From assembly GCF_035920445.1 (NCBI RefSeq), contig NZ_CP109162.1, positions 2,108,001-2,172,000 on the forward strand: 64,000 bases of DNA. Direction: 5' to 3'. Below the pieces are notes generated by a model. It had not been told where the DNA came from. It searched no databases and saw nothing but the letters and a program-made list of their open reading frames with translations. Positions 45,077 to 55,900 of this stretch are shown piece by piece (position 1 is the first letter of the stretch; each line of letters begins with the position of its first letter). A program made the position numbers and the translations under genes. Origin of the DNA: Nocardia sp. NBC_01730. GTDB taxonomy: Bacteria > Actinomycetota > Actinomycetes > Mycobacteriales > Mycobacteriaceae.

Positions 45077-47023
45077 ATGGACGACGAGATCGAACGCACA
45101 CCGCGGCTCACGGCGTTCCCGCGCATCGACGACTACGGTTTCATCTCCGACTGCGAGGTCAGTGCCCTTATCGCCCCCAACGGAGCGATCGAGTGGATGT
45201 GTCTACCCCGCATGGACTCCCCCAGTGTCTTCGCCGCCATACTCGATCGTTCCGCCGGGTCGTTTCGGTTCGCCCCCGACGACTTCGTTGTGCCGACCGA
45301 TCGCCGCTACATCCCCGGCACGATGGTCATGGAGACGAGCTGGCGCAGCGGCGAAGGGTGGGCGACGGTGCGCGATGTGCTGCTGGTCGGGCCATGGCGG
45401 CACAAGAAGCCCGGCCGTAGCGCCCATCGTCGGACTCCCACCGACTACGACGCCGAGCACATTCTGCTGCGGACGGTGCACTGTGAGACCGGGCAGATTC
45501 AGTTCGGGCTCGACTGCCAGCCGGCCTTCGATTACGGCAGGCATCGCGCCCGTTGGGAATACCTCGACAGCTACCACCTCGCGCAGGCCAGCGCTGACGG
45601 GATCGATCTGCGGCTGACGTTGAGCACCGACATGCGCTTGGGACTGGAAGGTACGCACGCGGTTGCCCGCACCCTGCTGAAGACGGGCGACACACGCTTC
45701 TGCGCGCTCTCCTGGGGCACTCGCAACGCCCCACGTGCCGTTGACGAAGCCGACGAACGGCTGCTGCGGACGATCCACCATTGGCGGCACTGGCTGGCCG
45801 GCGGGCGATTTCCGGACCATCCGTGGACAGCCCAGCTCACTCGCAGCGCGCTGACCCTCAAGGGTCTGACCTTCGCCCCTACCGGTGCCATCACTGCCGC
45901 CGCCACCGCGTCATTGCCGGAAACCCCAGGCGGACAACGCAATTGGGACTATCGATACTCATGGATCCGCGATTCCGCCTTCGCACTGTGGGGCCTGTAT
46001 ACATTGGGCTTCCGCTGGGAGGCGAATGACTTCTTCTCGTACATCCTCGACTTGGCCGAAGAAGCCCAGGACATGCAGATCGTGTACGGCATCGGCGGCG
46101 AAACCGACCTCACCGAGCAGATACTCCCGCACCTGCGTGGCTACGACAATGCCGGCCCCGTGCGCATCGGCAACGACGCATACCGGCAACGCCAGCACGA
46201 TGTGTGGGGCGCGGCGCTGGACTCGGTCTATCTGTACGCCCGACACCAAGATCAAATCGACGCACGGGCCTGGCGGCTGCTGGGCCGGGCGGTCAAGAGC
46301 GCCCTCACCTGCTGGCGCGAGCCCGACCATGGCATCTGGGAAGTTCGCGGGAAACCCCAACACTTCACCTCCAGCAAAGTGATGTGCTGGGTCGCCGCCG
46401 ATCGCGGCGCCCGGCTGGCCCGCATCCACCAGGACTTCGAACGTGCGCATCGCTGGCAACAGGCCGCCGACGAAATCCACGCCGACATATGCGCGCATGC
46501 GGTCGACTCCCGGCAGGTGTTCACTCAGTACTACGGCAGCACGGCGCTGGATGCTTCGACGCTGCTTATCCCACTTGTTCGTTTCCTGCCCCCCGACGAC
46601 GACCGGGTACGCAACACAGTGTTGGCCATCGCCGACGAACTGACCGAAGACGGCCTGGTGTTGCGATACCGCGTCAGTGAAACCGACGACGGATGCGGAG
46701 GGGAAGAAGGCGCTTTCACGATCTGCTCGTTCTGGCTGGTCTCGGCGCTGTCGGAGATCGGCGAAAAGAAGCGAGCCAAACAGCTGTGCGAGAAACTGCT
46801 TGCCTACGCCAGCCCCCTGGGCCTCTACGCCGAGGAAATCGACCCCCGAACCGGCAGGCACTGGGGCAACTACCCCCAAGCGTTCACCCACCTTGCCCTG
46901 ATCAACGCCGTTATGCACGTCATCCAAGACGAACAAGCCATACTGCGGCAGGAACTCGGCGGGGAATCGATCGCCCCACGACTGGACGACGCACCATTCA
47001 CACTGGGATACATCCACCGCTGA
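45077..47023 (+). CDS. GH15-family glycoside hydrolase (glucoamylase/trehalase-like)
   Basis: A 648-aa cytoplasmic protein. The N-terminal beta domain (IDDYGFISDCEVSALIAPNG, AIEWMCLPRMDSPSVFAAIL) is followed by an (alpha/alpha)6 barrel: RNWDYRYSWIRDSAFALWGL, IVYGIGGETDLTEQILPHLR, GIWEVRGKPQHFTSSKVMCW and EEGAFTICSFWLVSALSEIG. The catalytic Glu pair is expected in GIWEVRG and EEGAF. Mycobacterial members of this family hydrolyse trehalose, so a trehalase role is likely. The ATG at 45077 has GGAG six nt upstream; the frame extends upstream to 44948. Confidence 0.9.
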   Translation: MDDEIERTPRLTAFPRIDDYGFISDCEVSALIAPNGAIEWMCLPRMDSPSVFAAILDRSAGSFRFAPDDFVVPTDRRYIPGTMVMETSWRSGEGWATVRDVLLVGPWRHKKPGRSAHRRTPTDYDAEHILLRTVHCETGQIQFGLDCQPAFDYGRHRARWEYLDSYHLAQASADGIDLRLTLSTDMRLGLEGTHAVARTLLKTGDTRFCALSWGTRNAPRAVDEADERLLRTIHHWRHWLAGGRFPDHPWTAQLTRSALTLKGLTFAPTGAITAAATASLPETPGGQRNWDYRYSWIRDSAFALWGLYTLGFRWEANDFFSYILDLAEEAQDMQIVYGIGGETDLTEQILPHLRGYDNAGPVRIGNDAYRQRQHDVWGAALDSVYLYARHQDQIDARAWRLLGRAVKSALTCWREPDHGIWEVRGKPQHFTSSKVMCWVAADRGARLARIHQDFERAHRWQQAADEIHADICAHAVDSRQVFTQYYGSTALDASTLLIPLVRFLPPDDDRVRNTVLAIADELTEDGLVLRYRVSETDDGCGGEEGAFTICSFWLVSALSEIGEKKRAKQLCEKLLAYASPLGLYAEEIDPRTGRHWGNYPQAFTHLALINAVMHVIQDEQAILRQELGGESIAPRLDDAPFTLGYIHR

Positions 47024-47179
47024 CCCCGACACTGGGATTACCCGAGGCCGAGTTGCCCTATCGGGATGCGTACGAGGTTAGGGTTTGGGGCGACTGCCGA
47101 CACTGACCACCTCGACCTGGCCGCCGGTGTCACGGCACAGCAGCGCCTGGCCGGAATCGGGTGTGCGATAGGAGGAGGG

Positions 47180-48472
47180 GTGTCCAGGAAAACGCCGACG
47201 AATGTGCCGGATGAGCTGCGGCGGAGTCTGGGGGTGACCGATGCGGTGGTGATCGGGCTCGGCTCCATGATCGGAGCGGGGATCTTCGCGGCCTTGGCTC
47301 CGGCGGCGCGCGCGGCGGGGTCGGGACTGCTGTTCGGACTTGCGGTAGCGGCGGTGGTGGCGTACTGCAATGCGACCTCGTCAGCGCGGTTGGCCGCGCA
47401 CTACCCGGCCTCGGGCGGCACGTACGTATACGGCCGCGAACGGCTCGGCGAATTCTGGGGGTATCTCGCGGGGTGGAGTTTCGTGGTCGGCAAGACCGCA
47501 TCCTGTGCGGCCATGGCGTTGACCGTCGGTACCTACGCCTGGCCCGAGCAGGCGCACGCCGTCGCCGTCGCGGCGGTCGTCGCGTTGACGGCGGTCAACT
47601 TGCGCGGCGTGCAGAAATCCGCGGTGCTGACGCGGCTGATCGTGGCAATCGTGCTGGCCGTGCTCGGCGCGGTGGTGGGGGCGGCACTGACCTCCCCCAC
47701 CGCCGATTCCGCACGGCTGGTGTTCGGTTCCGACGTCACCGTCGGCGGGGTGCTGCAGGCGGCGGGTCTGCTGTTCTTCGCCTTCGCCGGATACGCGCGG
47801 ATCGCCACCCTCGGTGAGGAAGTTCGCGATCCCGCGCGCACGATCCCGCGCGCGATTCCGCTGGCGCTCGGCGTCACCCTGCTCGTGTACGCGGTCGTCG
47901 CCGCAGCGGCGCTCACAGTGCTGGGACCACAGGGGCTGTCCGAGGCGACCGCGCCGCTGTCGCGCCTCGTACTGGAGGTAGGTGCGAGCTGGCTCGAGCC
48001 GGTGGTGCGGGCCGGAGCCGTGGTCGCCGCGCTGGGGTCGCTGCTGGCGCTGATCCTCGGCGTGTCGCGCACGGCCTTGGCCATGGCTCGCGACCGCCAC
48101 CTGCCCCACGCATTGGCGGCAGTGCATCCACGTTTCGCGGTGCCGTACCGCGCTGAGGTCGCCGTCGGTGTGATCGTGGCCGTCGCCACCACAACCATCG
48201 ACGTCCGTGCCGCGATCGGGTTTTCGTCCTTCGGTGTGCTGCTCTATTACGCCGTCGCCAACGCGGCCGCGTGGACGTTGACTCCGGCCGAGGGACGGCC
48301 CGCCCGGGTCATCCCGGTGCTTGGGCTGGCGGGATGCCTGGTTCTGGCGTTCACCCTGCCGGGGAGGTCGGTGCTGGCCGGGGCCGCGGTGGTGGCCGTG
48401 GGCACCGTGGTCTACGTCGCACGCCATCGCTTCGCTTCCTCTGCCACCACGACACCGAAGGACTGGCAGTAG
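47180..48472 (+). CDS. APC-superfamily amino acid permease
   Basis: A 430-aa membrane transporter with about 12 helices. The APC signature in helix 1 is LGVTDAVVIGLGSMIGAGIF; SARLAAHYPASGGTYVYGRE and FAFAGYARIATLGEEVRDPA RTIPRAIP are further hallmarks. Takes up amino acids or related amines with protons. The GTG at 47180 directly follows AGGAGGAGGG; the frame is open to 47066. Confidence 0.92.
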   Translation: MSRKTPTNVPDELRRSLGVTDAVVIGLGSMIGAGIFAALAPAARAAGSGLLFGLAVAAVVAYCNATSSARLAAHYPASGGTYVYGRERLGEFWGYLAGWSFVVGKTASCAAMALTVGTYAWPEQAHAVAVAAVVALTAVNLRGVQKSAVLTRLIVAIVLAVLGAVVGAALTSPTADSARLVFGSDVTVGGVLQAAGLLFFAFAGYARIATLGEEVRDPARTIPRAIPLALGVTLLVYAVVAAAALTVLGPQGLSEATAPLSRLVLEVGASWLEPVVRAGAVVAALGSLLALILGVSRTALAMARDRHLPHALAAVHPRFAVPYRAEVAVGVIVAVATTTIDVRAAIGFSSFGVLLYYAVANAAAWTLTPAEGRPARVIPVLGLAGCLVLAFTLPGRSVLAGAAVVAVGTVVYVARHRFASSATTTPKDWQ

Positions 48473-48499
48473 CGTATCCACGATCGGAAGGGGTGTCGT

Positions 48500-49000
48500 A
48501 TGTCCGACCACAACACTTGGCTGGCTCGGCTGACCGCGACGACGGCGCCGGGCTCGGTGATCTGGATCCGCCTCTACGTGGGAGCGGTGTTCTTCTTCGA
48601 AGGCATCCAGAAGTTCCTCTACCCCGAGACGCTGGGAACCGGGCGGTTCAACAAAGTCGGTATCCCCGCGTCAGGATTCTTCGCCCCCGTAGACGGGATC
48701 TTCGAAATCGCATGCGGCGCATTGATCTTGGCCGGGCTTCTCACGCGGATAGCAGCAACACCGATGATCGTGAACATGCTCGGCGCACTGCTGATCACGA
48801 AACTACCCATCCTGTGGGGCGACGCGGCACTGTTCGCCGGCAAGTCCGGATGGTGGGACCTCATCCACGAATCCCGCACAGACCTCGCACAACTGTGCGG
48901 CAGCGTATTCCTGCTCATCGTTGGCGCGGGTCCCTGGTCCCTGGACGCCCGCCTCGACCGCAGCCTCGCACCGAGCACGGCGCGTGCGCGTTCACGATGA
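48500..49000 (+). CDS. DoxX-family membrane protein
   Basis: A 166-aa integral membrane protein. SVIWIRLYVGAVFFFEGIQK FLYPE gives the DoxX helix 1 motif, followed by SGFFAPVDGIFEIACGALIL and helices through LAQLCGSVFLLIVGAG. The ATG at 48500 has GGAAGGGG upstream. It starts 27 bp after the permease stop and may be co-transcribed. Molecular role unknown; relatives are linked to redox stress or quinone-dependent oxidation. Confidence 0.9.
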   Translation: MSDHNTWLARLTATTAPGSVIWIRLYVGAVFFFEGIQKFLYPETLGTGRFNKVGIPASGFFAPVDGIFEIACGALILAGLLTRIAATPMIVNMLGALLITKLPILWGDAALFAGKSGWWDLIHESRTDLAQLCGSVFLLIVGAGPWSLDARLDRSLAPSTARARSR

Positions 49001-49049
49001 ACTCTTCGCACGCCCGTGACCACCAACGGCATGGGGATCGGTCAGCCGC

Positions 49050-49292
49050 CGCAACGGGGACTCACCCCTGCGGGCGACGCGACGATGTCGCGACGAAACT
49101 CCTCGGTGTAGGTCGGGCCGCCCCGATCGTAGTTGCGCTGGTGCCGCTTGATATCTGATCGACGTCGTCGGGGTGGTTGATCAACACGAACGGCATCCCG
49201 ACCAGATCGACGGAAACGATGTCCCTGTACTGATCGACCAGCTCGGACAGAAAGGCCAGTGGTGACCGTTGAAATGCCAAGGTCGACCTCAT
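49050..49292 (-). pseudogene. Cytochrome P450 N-terminal remnant, frameshifted
   Basis: From an ATG at 49292 the product reads AFQRSPLAFLSELVDQYRDI VSVDLVGMPFVLINHPDDVD, the start of a P450. Near 49150 the frame shifts by one, and the other frame continues KRHQRNYDRGGPTYTEEFRR DIV, the expected next part. The rest of the gene (ExxR, haem loop) is absent. About 80 codons remain. Confidence 0.7.
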
Positions 49293-49414
49293 CTTCCCGC
49301 GTGGACCGGCGCGTTCATCGTCCCGACCTCCACGGCGGGGACCGATGAATGCATGAATCCATCACCCCGGCAAGGGGATCCGCAACACCAGCCGAACCCC
49401 TGCCACAGACGGCA

Positions 49415-52357
49415 TCATGTGCGCCGCTGCGCCTGCTCGGCGGCAAGGGCGGCGAGTTCGGCTCGCGAGGAAACCCCCAATTTAGTGAACAAGCGGTTCA
49501 AGTGTGCCTCTATCGTCTTCTCACTCAGGTAGAGCTCTTTGGAGATCTGGCGGTTGGTCATGCCGAGCACGACACGGCTGATGATCTCGGTCTGGCGTTC
49601 CGTGAGCGCGCTGAACCCGACGGCGGTCGCCCGGGATCGACTGCGCCGGCCTGAGGTCTGGCGCTCCCCCACCCGGTGTAGTGCCAGACGCGCGCGTTCG
49701 GCGAGCCGCTCGGCACCGCAGGTTTCGAATATCGTGAGCGCGCTGTCGAATTCGTGCCTCGCTGCGGTTTCATCGCCCATATCGGCGAGCGTATGACCGA
49801 GCAGCAGCTGTGCTCGAGCGGCCTCCACCACGGTTCCGCTGATTCGGTATTCGGCGACGGACCGCTCTGCGCTCACGACAGCGGCGTCGGTGTCGTTCCG
49901 CGCGAGCAGGACACGGGCGCGCGCATAGTGGGCGTCACCGATGCGCATGTGCATGATCGTCGCGGCGTCGGTGATCGCCTCGATCTGCCGAGTCACCGTC
50001 TCCGCAGCGTCGATTCGTCCGAGCGCCAGTTCGGCGTCGACTAGTGGCCGAAGGAAGTGCGGCATGGACGACACGTTGAGCATGTCGAGGTAGTCGCCGG
50101 CGTAACCACCGAGCTGGACGATCTGCTGACGGCCACGCCGATACTGGCCCGCCTCGACCAGCAGCCCGCCGTACACGAGCGGCGCGTGCCACGAATACAA
50201 CCCGGTGGGTACCTGTGCACCTGTTCGGACACTGTCGGCACCGGCGGTGAGCGCCTGATCGGTGCGCCCCAACAGCGACAGCGCCCAGGCACGAGTCGCC
50301 TCGGTCATCGCGACCATCGGCGGATTGTCCAGCAGCAGTGCCGTTTCGACGGCGTCTTCGGCGGCGGCAAGTGCTCGTTCGAGCTGCCCCTGCAGCAGGA
50401 GGGCGCAGGCTTTCAGATGCGTCAGATCGACCAGATGCCGACTGTGCCCGGTCATGCGGCACAGCCTGATTCCCCGATCCGCATGCTCGACCGCGTCCTT
50501 CCACCGCTCGAGACACGTTTCGGCCATCACGACATCGGTCAGTCCATTGAGCAGTGCAGGCGCGATATCGCTGTCGGCGAGCGAATCGAGTGTTTTCACG
50601 GCCTCGTCGAGATCGAGCTGCCCGCGCAGCAGCACCTCACCGGACTGGTTGGAACCCAGATAGGCCGCGGCCGCGGTCGACAGGAAGTGCAGCCGGGGAT
50701 CATCGAGTGCGCGGGCAGACTGCCGGATCTCCGACGCCACTGCCAGAGTTCCGGCCCAGTCGAGCATCATCAGGTGGTTCTTGATGAGTTCCAGCTTGAG
50801 CACGGCCGCCTCCACGGTGTCAGGAGGCGTGAGCGCCAACGCGCTCGTCAGCAGGCGCCGGCCCTCGGCGGCGTTGCCGAGGCCCTGTTCGGTCACGGCG
50901 AGCATGGCCATCATCCGGGCACGGTCCCCGGGTGCGGCGGGCGAGACCAGTTCCAGTGCGTCCCCCAGTGCCTCCCTGCTCTCCCGGAGACGGCCGGAGG
51001 CACTCAGCGCTTCGGCCAGCGCCATCACGAGCGCCATCCGCCGCTCGGCGGAAGCACCGTTCGGCAGCAGACGCAAGGCGGCCTGGAACCATCTGGCGGC
51101 GGCGACCGGGGCGCGCGGCGCGGCGGCGGCTCCCGCGTCGGTCAACACGGCGACGGCCGCTTCACCCCCCACGATGCTGCTGTGTTCGAGATGATGCGCG
51201 CGCAGCGTCAGGGTGGAGCCACGGTTGGCGAGCGCTTCGGCGGCCCGTTGGTGCGCCTGTCTTCGCCACCCGTATCCACTTCGCTCGTAGACGGCTCGGC
51301 GGATCAAGGGATGCCGGAAGGCCAGTCGCCCTGGTATTCCGGAATCGTGAACGAGCCCGGTCTCCATCAGCTCGTCCGTCACATGGCCCACATCGGCCTC
51401 GTTCAGGTCGGCAATGTCGGAGGCCAGGTCGAGGTCGAAGGGTTCACCAACGACGGCCGCGGCTTGCAACAGCGTACGCGCGCTCGGTGACAGTGCCCGA
51501 ATCTCTTGTTCCAGGGCGGCCTGGATGATCGCGGGAACCCTGCTGGCCGCATTGGTGCCGGATTCCTGCGAGCCGGGCCTGTGGTCGGCACGTATCCGGA
51601 CACGTGAAAGTTCTTGCAGATAGAAAGGATTGCCTCCGCACTCGCGATGCAGGGCGGCCACCTCGGTTTCGTCGCCGTGCCCGGTGAGTAGCTCGGCGGT
51701 CTCGCGCAGCGACAACGGCCCGAGTTCCAACGACATCACGGTGTTCTCGTAGGCGGCACGGAACAGAGCGGTGGCATGCATCGACGGAAGCTGTCCGGAG
51801 CGATGCGCCAAAAGAAAAACGCACCGCTGCACAGGGTTTCGCAGCAGGTGCGCGATCACTTCGAACGACGCATGGTCGGCCCAGTGCACGTCATCGAGCA
51901 CCAGTAACAACGGCCGCCGTGCCGCCAATTTCTGCAGCGCGACCCGCACGCTGCGGTGAAAGCGGTGCCGCTCTATCCGAACAGGTGGCGCCAGTGATTT
52001 CGCACGCTGATGCAACGACGGCAGTACCCCGCCCAGCTCCGACAGGGTCTCGTCGCCGAGCGCGGTCATCTCCATCCGGGACAACAGTCCGAGCGGTTCA
52101 TCCAGCGCGTCGATCAGGACGGCATACGGAATCTCACGTTCGAGCTCGGTGCCGCGGCCATCGAGCACGTGGACGCCCCTCGTGATCGCTTCCCGACATG
52201 CCTCCTGTACCAATCGAGTCTTGCCGATTCCTGGTTCCCCGGTCACCGCGACCGCGGCAGTACCTCCCTGTTGTGCGACGTCCAGCGCATCGTTGAGCTT
52301 GCGCATTTCATCGACACGGCCTACCAGCGGCCGAATGAATTCTCCTGGCGACCTCAT
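49415..52357 (-). CDS. LAL-type LuxR-family regulator with AAA ATPase domain
   Basis: A 980-aa cytoplasmic regulator. N-terminal ATPase: VAVTGEPGIGKTRLVQEACR (Walker A) and PLLLVLDDVHWADHASFEVI (Walker B), within a MalT/LAL-like region starting RPLVGRVDEMRKLNDAL. A long helical TPR-like middle follows. The C-terminal LuxR helix-turn-helix is LTERQTEIISRVVLGMTNRQ ISKELYLSEKTIEAHLNRLF. Such regulators often control neighbouring biosynthetic clusters; this gene sits just downstream of the NRPS on the same strand. The ATG at 52357 overlaps GGAGGTGAC; a GTG at 52372 is possible. Confidence 0.93.
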   Translation of the reverse strand: MRSPGEFIRPLVGRVDEMRKLNDALDVAQQGGTAAVAVTGEPGIGKTRLVQEACREAITRGVHVLDGRGTELEREIPYAVLIDALDEPLGLLSRMEMTALGDETLSELGGVLPSLHQRAKSLAPPVRIERHRFHRSVRVALQKLAARRPLLLVLDDVHWADHASFEVIAHLLRNPVQRCVFLLAHRSGQLPSMHATALFRAAYENTVMSLELGPLSLRETAELLTGHGDETEVAALHRECGGNPFYLQELSRVRIRADHRPGSQESGTNAASRVPAIIQAALEQEIRALSPSARTLLQAAAVVGEPFDLDLASDIADLNEADVGHVTDELMETGLVHDSGIPGRLAFRHPLIRRAVYERSGYGWRRQAHQRAAEALANRGSTLTLRAHHLEHSSIVGGEAAVAVLTDAGAAAAPRAPVAAARWFQAALRLLPNGASAERRMALVMALAEALSASGRLRESREALGDALELVSPAAPGDRARMMAMLAVTEQGLGNAAEGRRLLTSALALTPPDTVEAAVLKLELIKNHLMMLDWAGTLAVASEIRQSARALDDPRLHFLSTAAAAYLGSNQSGEVLLRGQLDLDEAVKTLDSLADSDIAPALLNGLTDVVMAETCLERWKDAVEHADRGIRLCRMTGHSRHLVDLTHLKACALLLQGQLERALAAAEDAVETALLLDNPPMVAMTEATRAWALSLLGRTDQALTAGADSVRTGAQVPTGLYSWHAPLVYGGLLVEAGQYRRGRQQIVQLGGYAGDYLDMLNVSSMPHFLRPLVDAELALGRIDAAETVTRQIEAITDAATIMHMRIGDAHYARARVLLARNDTDAAVVSAERSVAEYRISGTVVEAARAQLLLGHTLADMGDETAARHEFDSALTIFETCGAERLAERARLALHRVGERQTSGRRSRSRATAVGFSALTERQTEIISRVVLGMTNRQISKELYLSEKTIEAHLNRLFTKLGVSSRAELAALAAEQAQRRT

Positions 52358-52920
52358 GTCACCTCCAAGCACTGACAGCGGATTCGCGGAGTGTCTCTGC
52401 GAATTTCGGCTGCATCGTAACCAGTCCGATCGGCGGCGTCTTGCCAGCGATGGAAGGCGGTTCGTAGGACCGCAGGAGCAGGGAGTTAGCTACGCCAACT
52501 GGTTGCTTCGCGGGCAAATCGGTTGCCGTAGTGCATACTTCGGCACTATCGATACAGTGCCGACAGTACGCCGAGTGCGCGCCGCCCGCCGATCTCGATG
52601 CCTGGTCGCTGCGCAATCCGGACCAGCCGGCCAAGCTGGAATCGACCTGGCCCCAACCTGCCGTCGGTGAAACGCCGCTGCACAACAACCTTCGCCCGCA
52701 CGACACATGTTGGGCACCAATGGCACAGCGTCCGTGGTCGAGACCGGGCGTGGCCGTTTCGCGGCCTGGATCGGACTCGTCCTGCCGGCACCATCGATCG
52801 CCGCCAGCGGGATAGAGCCCGACCCGATCCTTGCCGGACCTTCCTGAGGAGGGACGCCGCCGTCGGACCGGACGCGGTGCGGAACCGACACCGCGCTGTC
52901 CGTCGTGCGGAAGCCGTTGC
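52358..52920. other. Intergenic region between NRPS and LAL regulator
   Basis: 563 bp with no supported gene. It should hold the NRPS transcription end and the promoter of the regulator. A perfect 8-bp inverted repeat (tcggcact...agtgccga) lies at 52540-52563 with an 8-nt loop and is a candidate operator or small terminator. Confidence 0.45.
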
Positions 52921-55900
52921 TCAGCCGTCCTGTCGAGTACTGGTCGCAGTGCCGGACTCGGCGCGCGGAGCGCCGTTCGGCTCAGGCAGAAATCCGGATG
53001 CGATGAAGGAACCGATGTAGATGTCCAGTACGGTCTCGTCGATCGCTGGGCAGCGGATGCCGTTCTGGCCGAGCGCCTTTCGGGTGTTGGTGTCGTCCAG
53101 CACGATATCGGTGGTGCCTCCGGCGTAATTGCCGCTGAGCAGGACCGCACGAACCAAGGAATCGTCACCAGCCGCGTTGCGTGTCCGGGCCTCGTCGGCG
53201 AGCCGCAGCTGGACCGTGTCGAGAGTTTCGGACGCGACGGGTAGTCCACGCCTGCGCAGGCATTCGAGAATATCGCGGAGCGCGACCGGCTTTTCGTTCA
53301 CCAAGTGATACACGATGTCGGCCACCGGCTCGGTCGAGATCGCCACGATGGCGGCAGCCACATAGGACACCGGAACCAGTGCGATCGTTGCGTCCCCGAC
53401 GTCGGGGGCAATGCCGAGGATCGCGGCGGCCCGGATCATGTTCCAGAACGCGTCGTCGACATTGTTCACACCGAGCTGGAAGTCGCCGGAAACCAAGCCG
53501 GGCCGGTAGACGCGGGCGGGCACGCCACGCTCGGCAGCCTGGAGGATCAATTGTTCGGCAGCCCATTTGCTGGCGACGTATCCGTGGGCGGGCAGTTCGT
53601 CGGCGTCGATGCGGGTCGCCTCGCGGAGGACGCTCCCCGAAACAACCGTCGCGGGCACCACGGTGTCGGCGGTGGAGACGAAGTGGACGGGCTTGATCCG
53701 TTGCGTAGTCGCCAAACGCAGTACTTCGCGAGTGCCCTCGACGTTTGTGGCCCGTAGCAGTGGATACGGTTCGACATGGTTGACCCGGGCGCCGTTGTGG
53801 TAGATCGCGTCAACGCGGGCGGCAAGCCGCGCGAAGTCGGCGTCGGCCAGGCCGAATGACGGCTCGGCGAGATCACCGGGCACTGGCACTACTCGGGCCT
53901 CGAGTGTGTCGTCCCACAGCCGGTAGGCTTGCAGTGCGCTGCGGATGCGGTCGCGGCCCTGCCGGACGCTGTCCGCGCGAACCAGACACCACACTTGGGC
54001 CTCGGTACGGTCGACCAGTTCCCGCAGCAGGTAGGCGCCGACGAATCCGGTCGCTCCGGTCAGCAGCACATCACGCGCGGGCCCGGCGTGCACGGGCGCG
54101 AGATCCGCGATGCCGATCTCCAGCCCGAGTACGGCGTCGGCGGCGATCATAGCGGGACTGTGGACCGGAACATCCTGGCCCGCGACGCGCGCCGCGAGGC
54201 CGCGCACGGTGGGGGCGCCGAACAGCGCCGACATCGGCAGCTCGCGGTCGAGCCGCGCGGCCAGTGCCTGGTGCAGGGTGAAGGCGAGTAGTGACGTGCC
54301 GCCGAGCTCGAAGAAACTGTCCTCGACGCCGACCAGGGGGACCCCGAGAACTTCCGTGAACGCGTTGGCGATCAGGTGCTCGATGGGCGTCGAGGGCGCG
54401 AGGAAGTCGCGAGGTCGGAACACCGGCTGAGGCAACGCCGAACGATCCAGTTTCCCACTGGTGTTGACCGGGAACGTGTCGAGTACCAGCACCGTCGACG
54501 GAACCATGTACGACGGCAGCACCCGCGTCAACGACTCGCGCAGTTCCGCGGCGTCGACGTGCGCGCCGCCCGCGGGCACCACATAGCCGACCAGCTGATC
54601 CCCGGTCGCCCCGGTGGTCACCGTCGCCACCGCCTGAGCGACGGTGGGATCGGCCAGCAGTGCGGTCTCGATCTCGCCGAGCTCGATGCGTTGGCCGCGC
54701 ACCTTCACCTGGAAATCAACCCGCCCCAGGTAGTCGAGTGCCCCGGCACGGGTCCACCGCACCAGATCGCCGGTGCGGTACATCCTGGTGCCGGGTGCGC
54801 CAAGCGGGTTGGCGACGAACCGGTCCGCAGTGAGATCCGGCCGCCGGTGATAGCCGTCGGCGAGCTGGGCGCCTGCCAGATACAGCTCGCCGGTGACGCC
54901 GGCGGGAACCGGCCGCAACCGGCTGTCGAGCACGAAGACCTGCGAATTCCATTCGGGTGTGCCGATCAGCACTGCGGTGTCCGTCGCGCTGACCTGCCGG
55001 TGGGTGATGCTCACCGCCGCTTCGGTCGGGCCGTAGAGATTGTGCACCTCGGCGGCGGCGACCGCGTGGAACGCACGGACTGTCTCCGGCGGCAACGCCT
55101 CACCGATGACCAAAACCGCACGCAGTGAAGCCAATGCGCGCGCAGGCGCGTGCGCGGCGAACACGGCGAGCAACGACGGTACGAAGTCGGTGATGCTGAC
55201 CTGGTGCTCAAGGATCATTCGGGACAGGTACCGCGGATCACGGTGACCGTCCGGCGCGGCCAAGATCAGCCGCGCACCGGTCTGCAAGGGCAGGAAATAT
55301 CCCCACAGCGACACGTCGAACGTCGCAGCGGTCTTCTGCAGGTACACGTCGGCAGCGTCCACACGGTACTCGGCCCGCATCCAGGCGAGCTGGTTGCCGA
55401 GGGCGGCGTGGCTGACTGCGACCCCCTTCGGCAGGCCGGTCGACCCGGAGGTGTAGATCACGTAGGCTGCGTGTTCGGGTCGCAGGGGGCACACCCGCTC
55501 GTCGTCGGCGATCGGCGCGGCCGACAGCGTCGACAGATCCAGGGTGTCGACCGTGGTGGCAGGCGCCAGGGTGAACTCGTCCGGCGTCGAGGTCAGCACA
55601 CAGTGCGGTGCCGCCGAGTCGAGCACATGACGGAGGCGTTCATCGGGTTGATCCGGGTCGAGCGGCACGTATGTCCCGCCCGCTTTGGCGATCGCGTACA
55701 TGGCGATGACTTGGTCGAGGGATCGGCGCATAGCCGAGACGACCAGCGCGTTCGGACCCACCCCCTGTCCGATCAACCACCGCGCCAAGCGATTTGCCCG
55801 CGCGTCGAGCTGCATATAGGTCAGGCATTCCTGGCCGAACACCACGGCGGGGGCATCCGGATCGAGCACCACCCGTTCCTCGAACGCCGACATCACACTC

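Noticed and set aside
52359..53249. A 296-codon minus-strand frame across the NRPS 3' end
   Set aside because: It overlaps the reductase domain in another frame and has no recognisable content.
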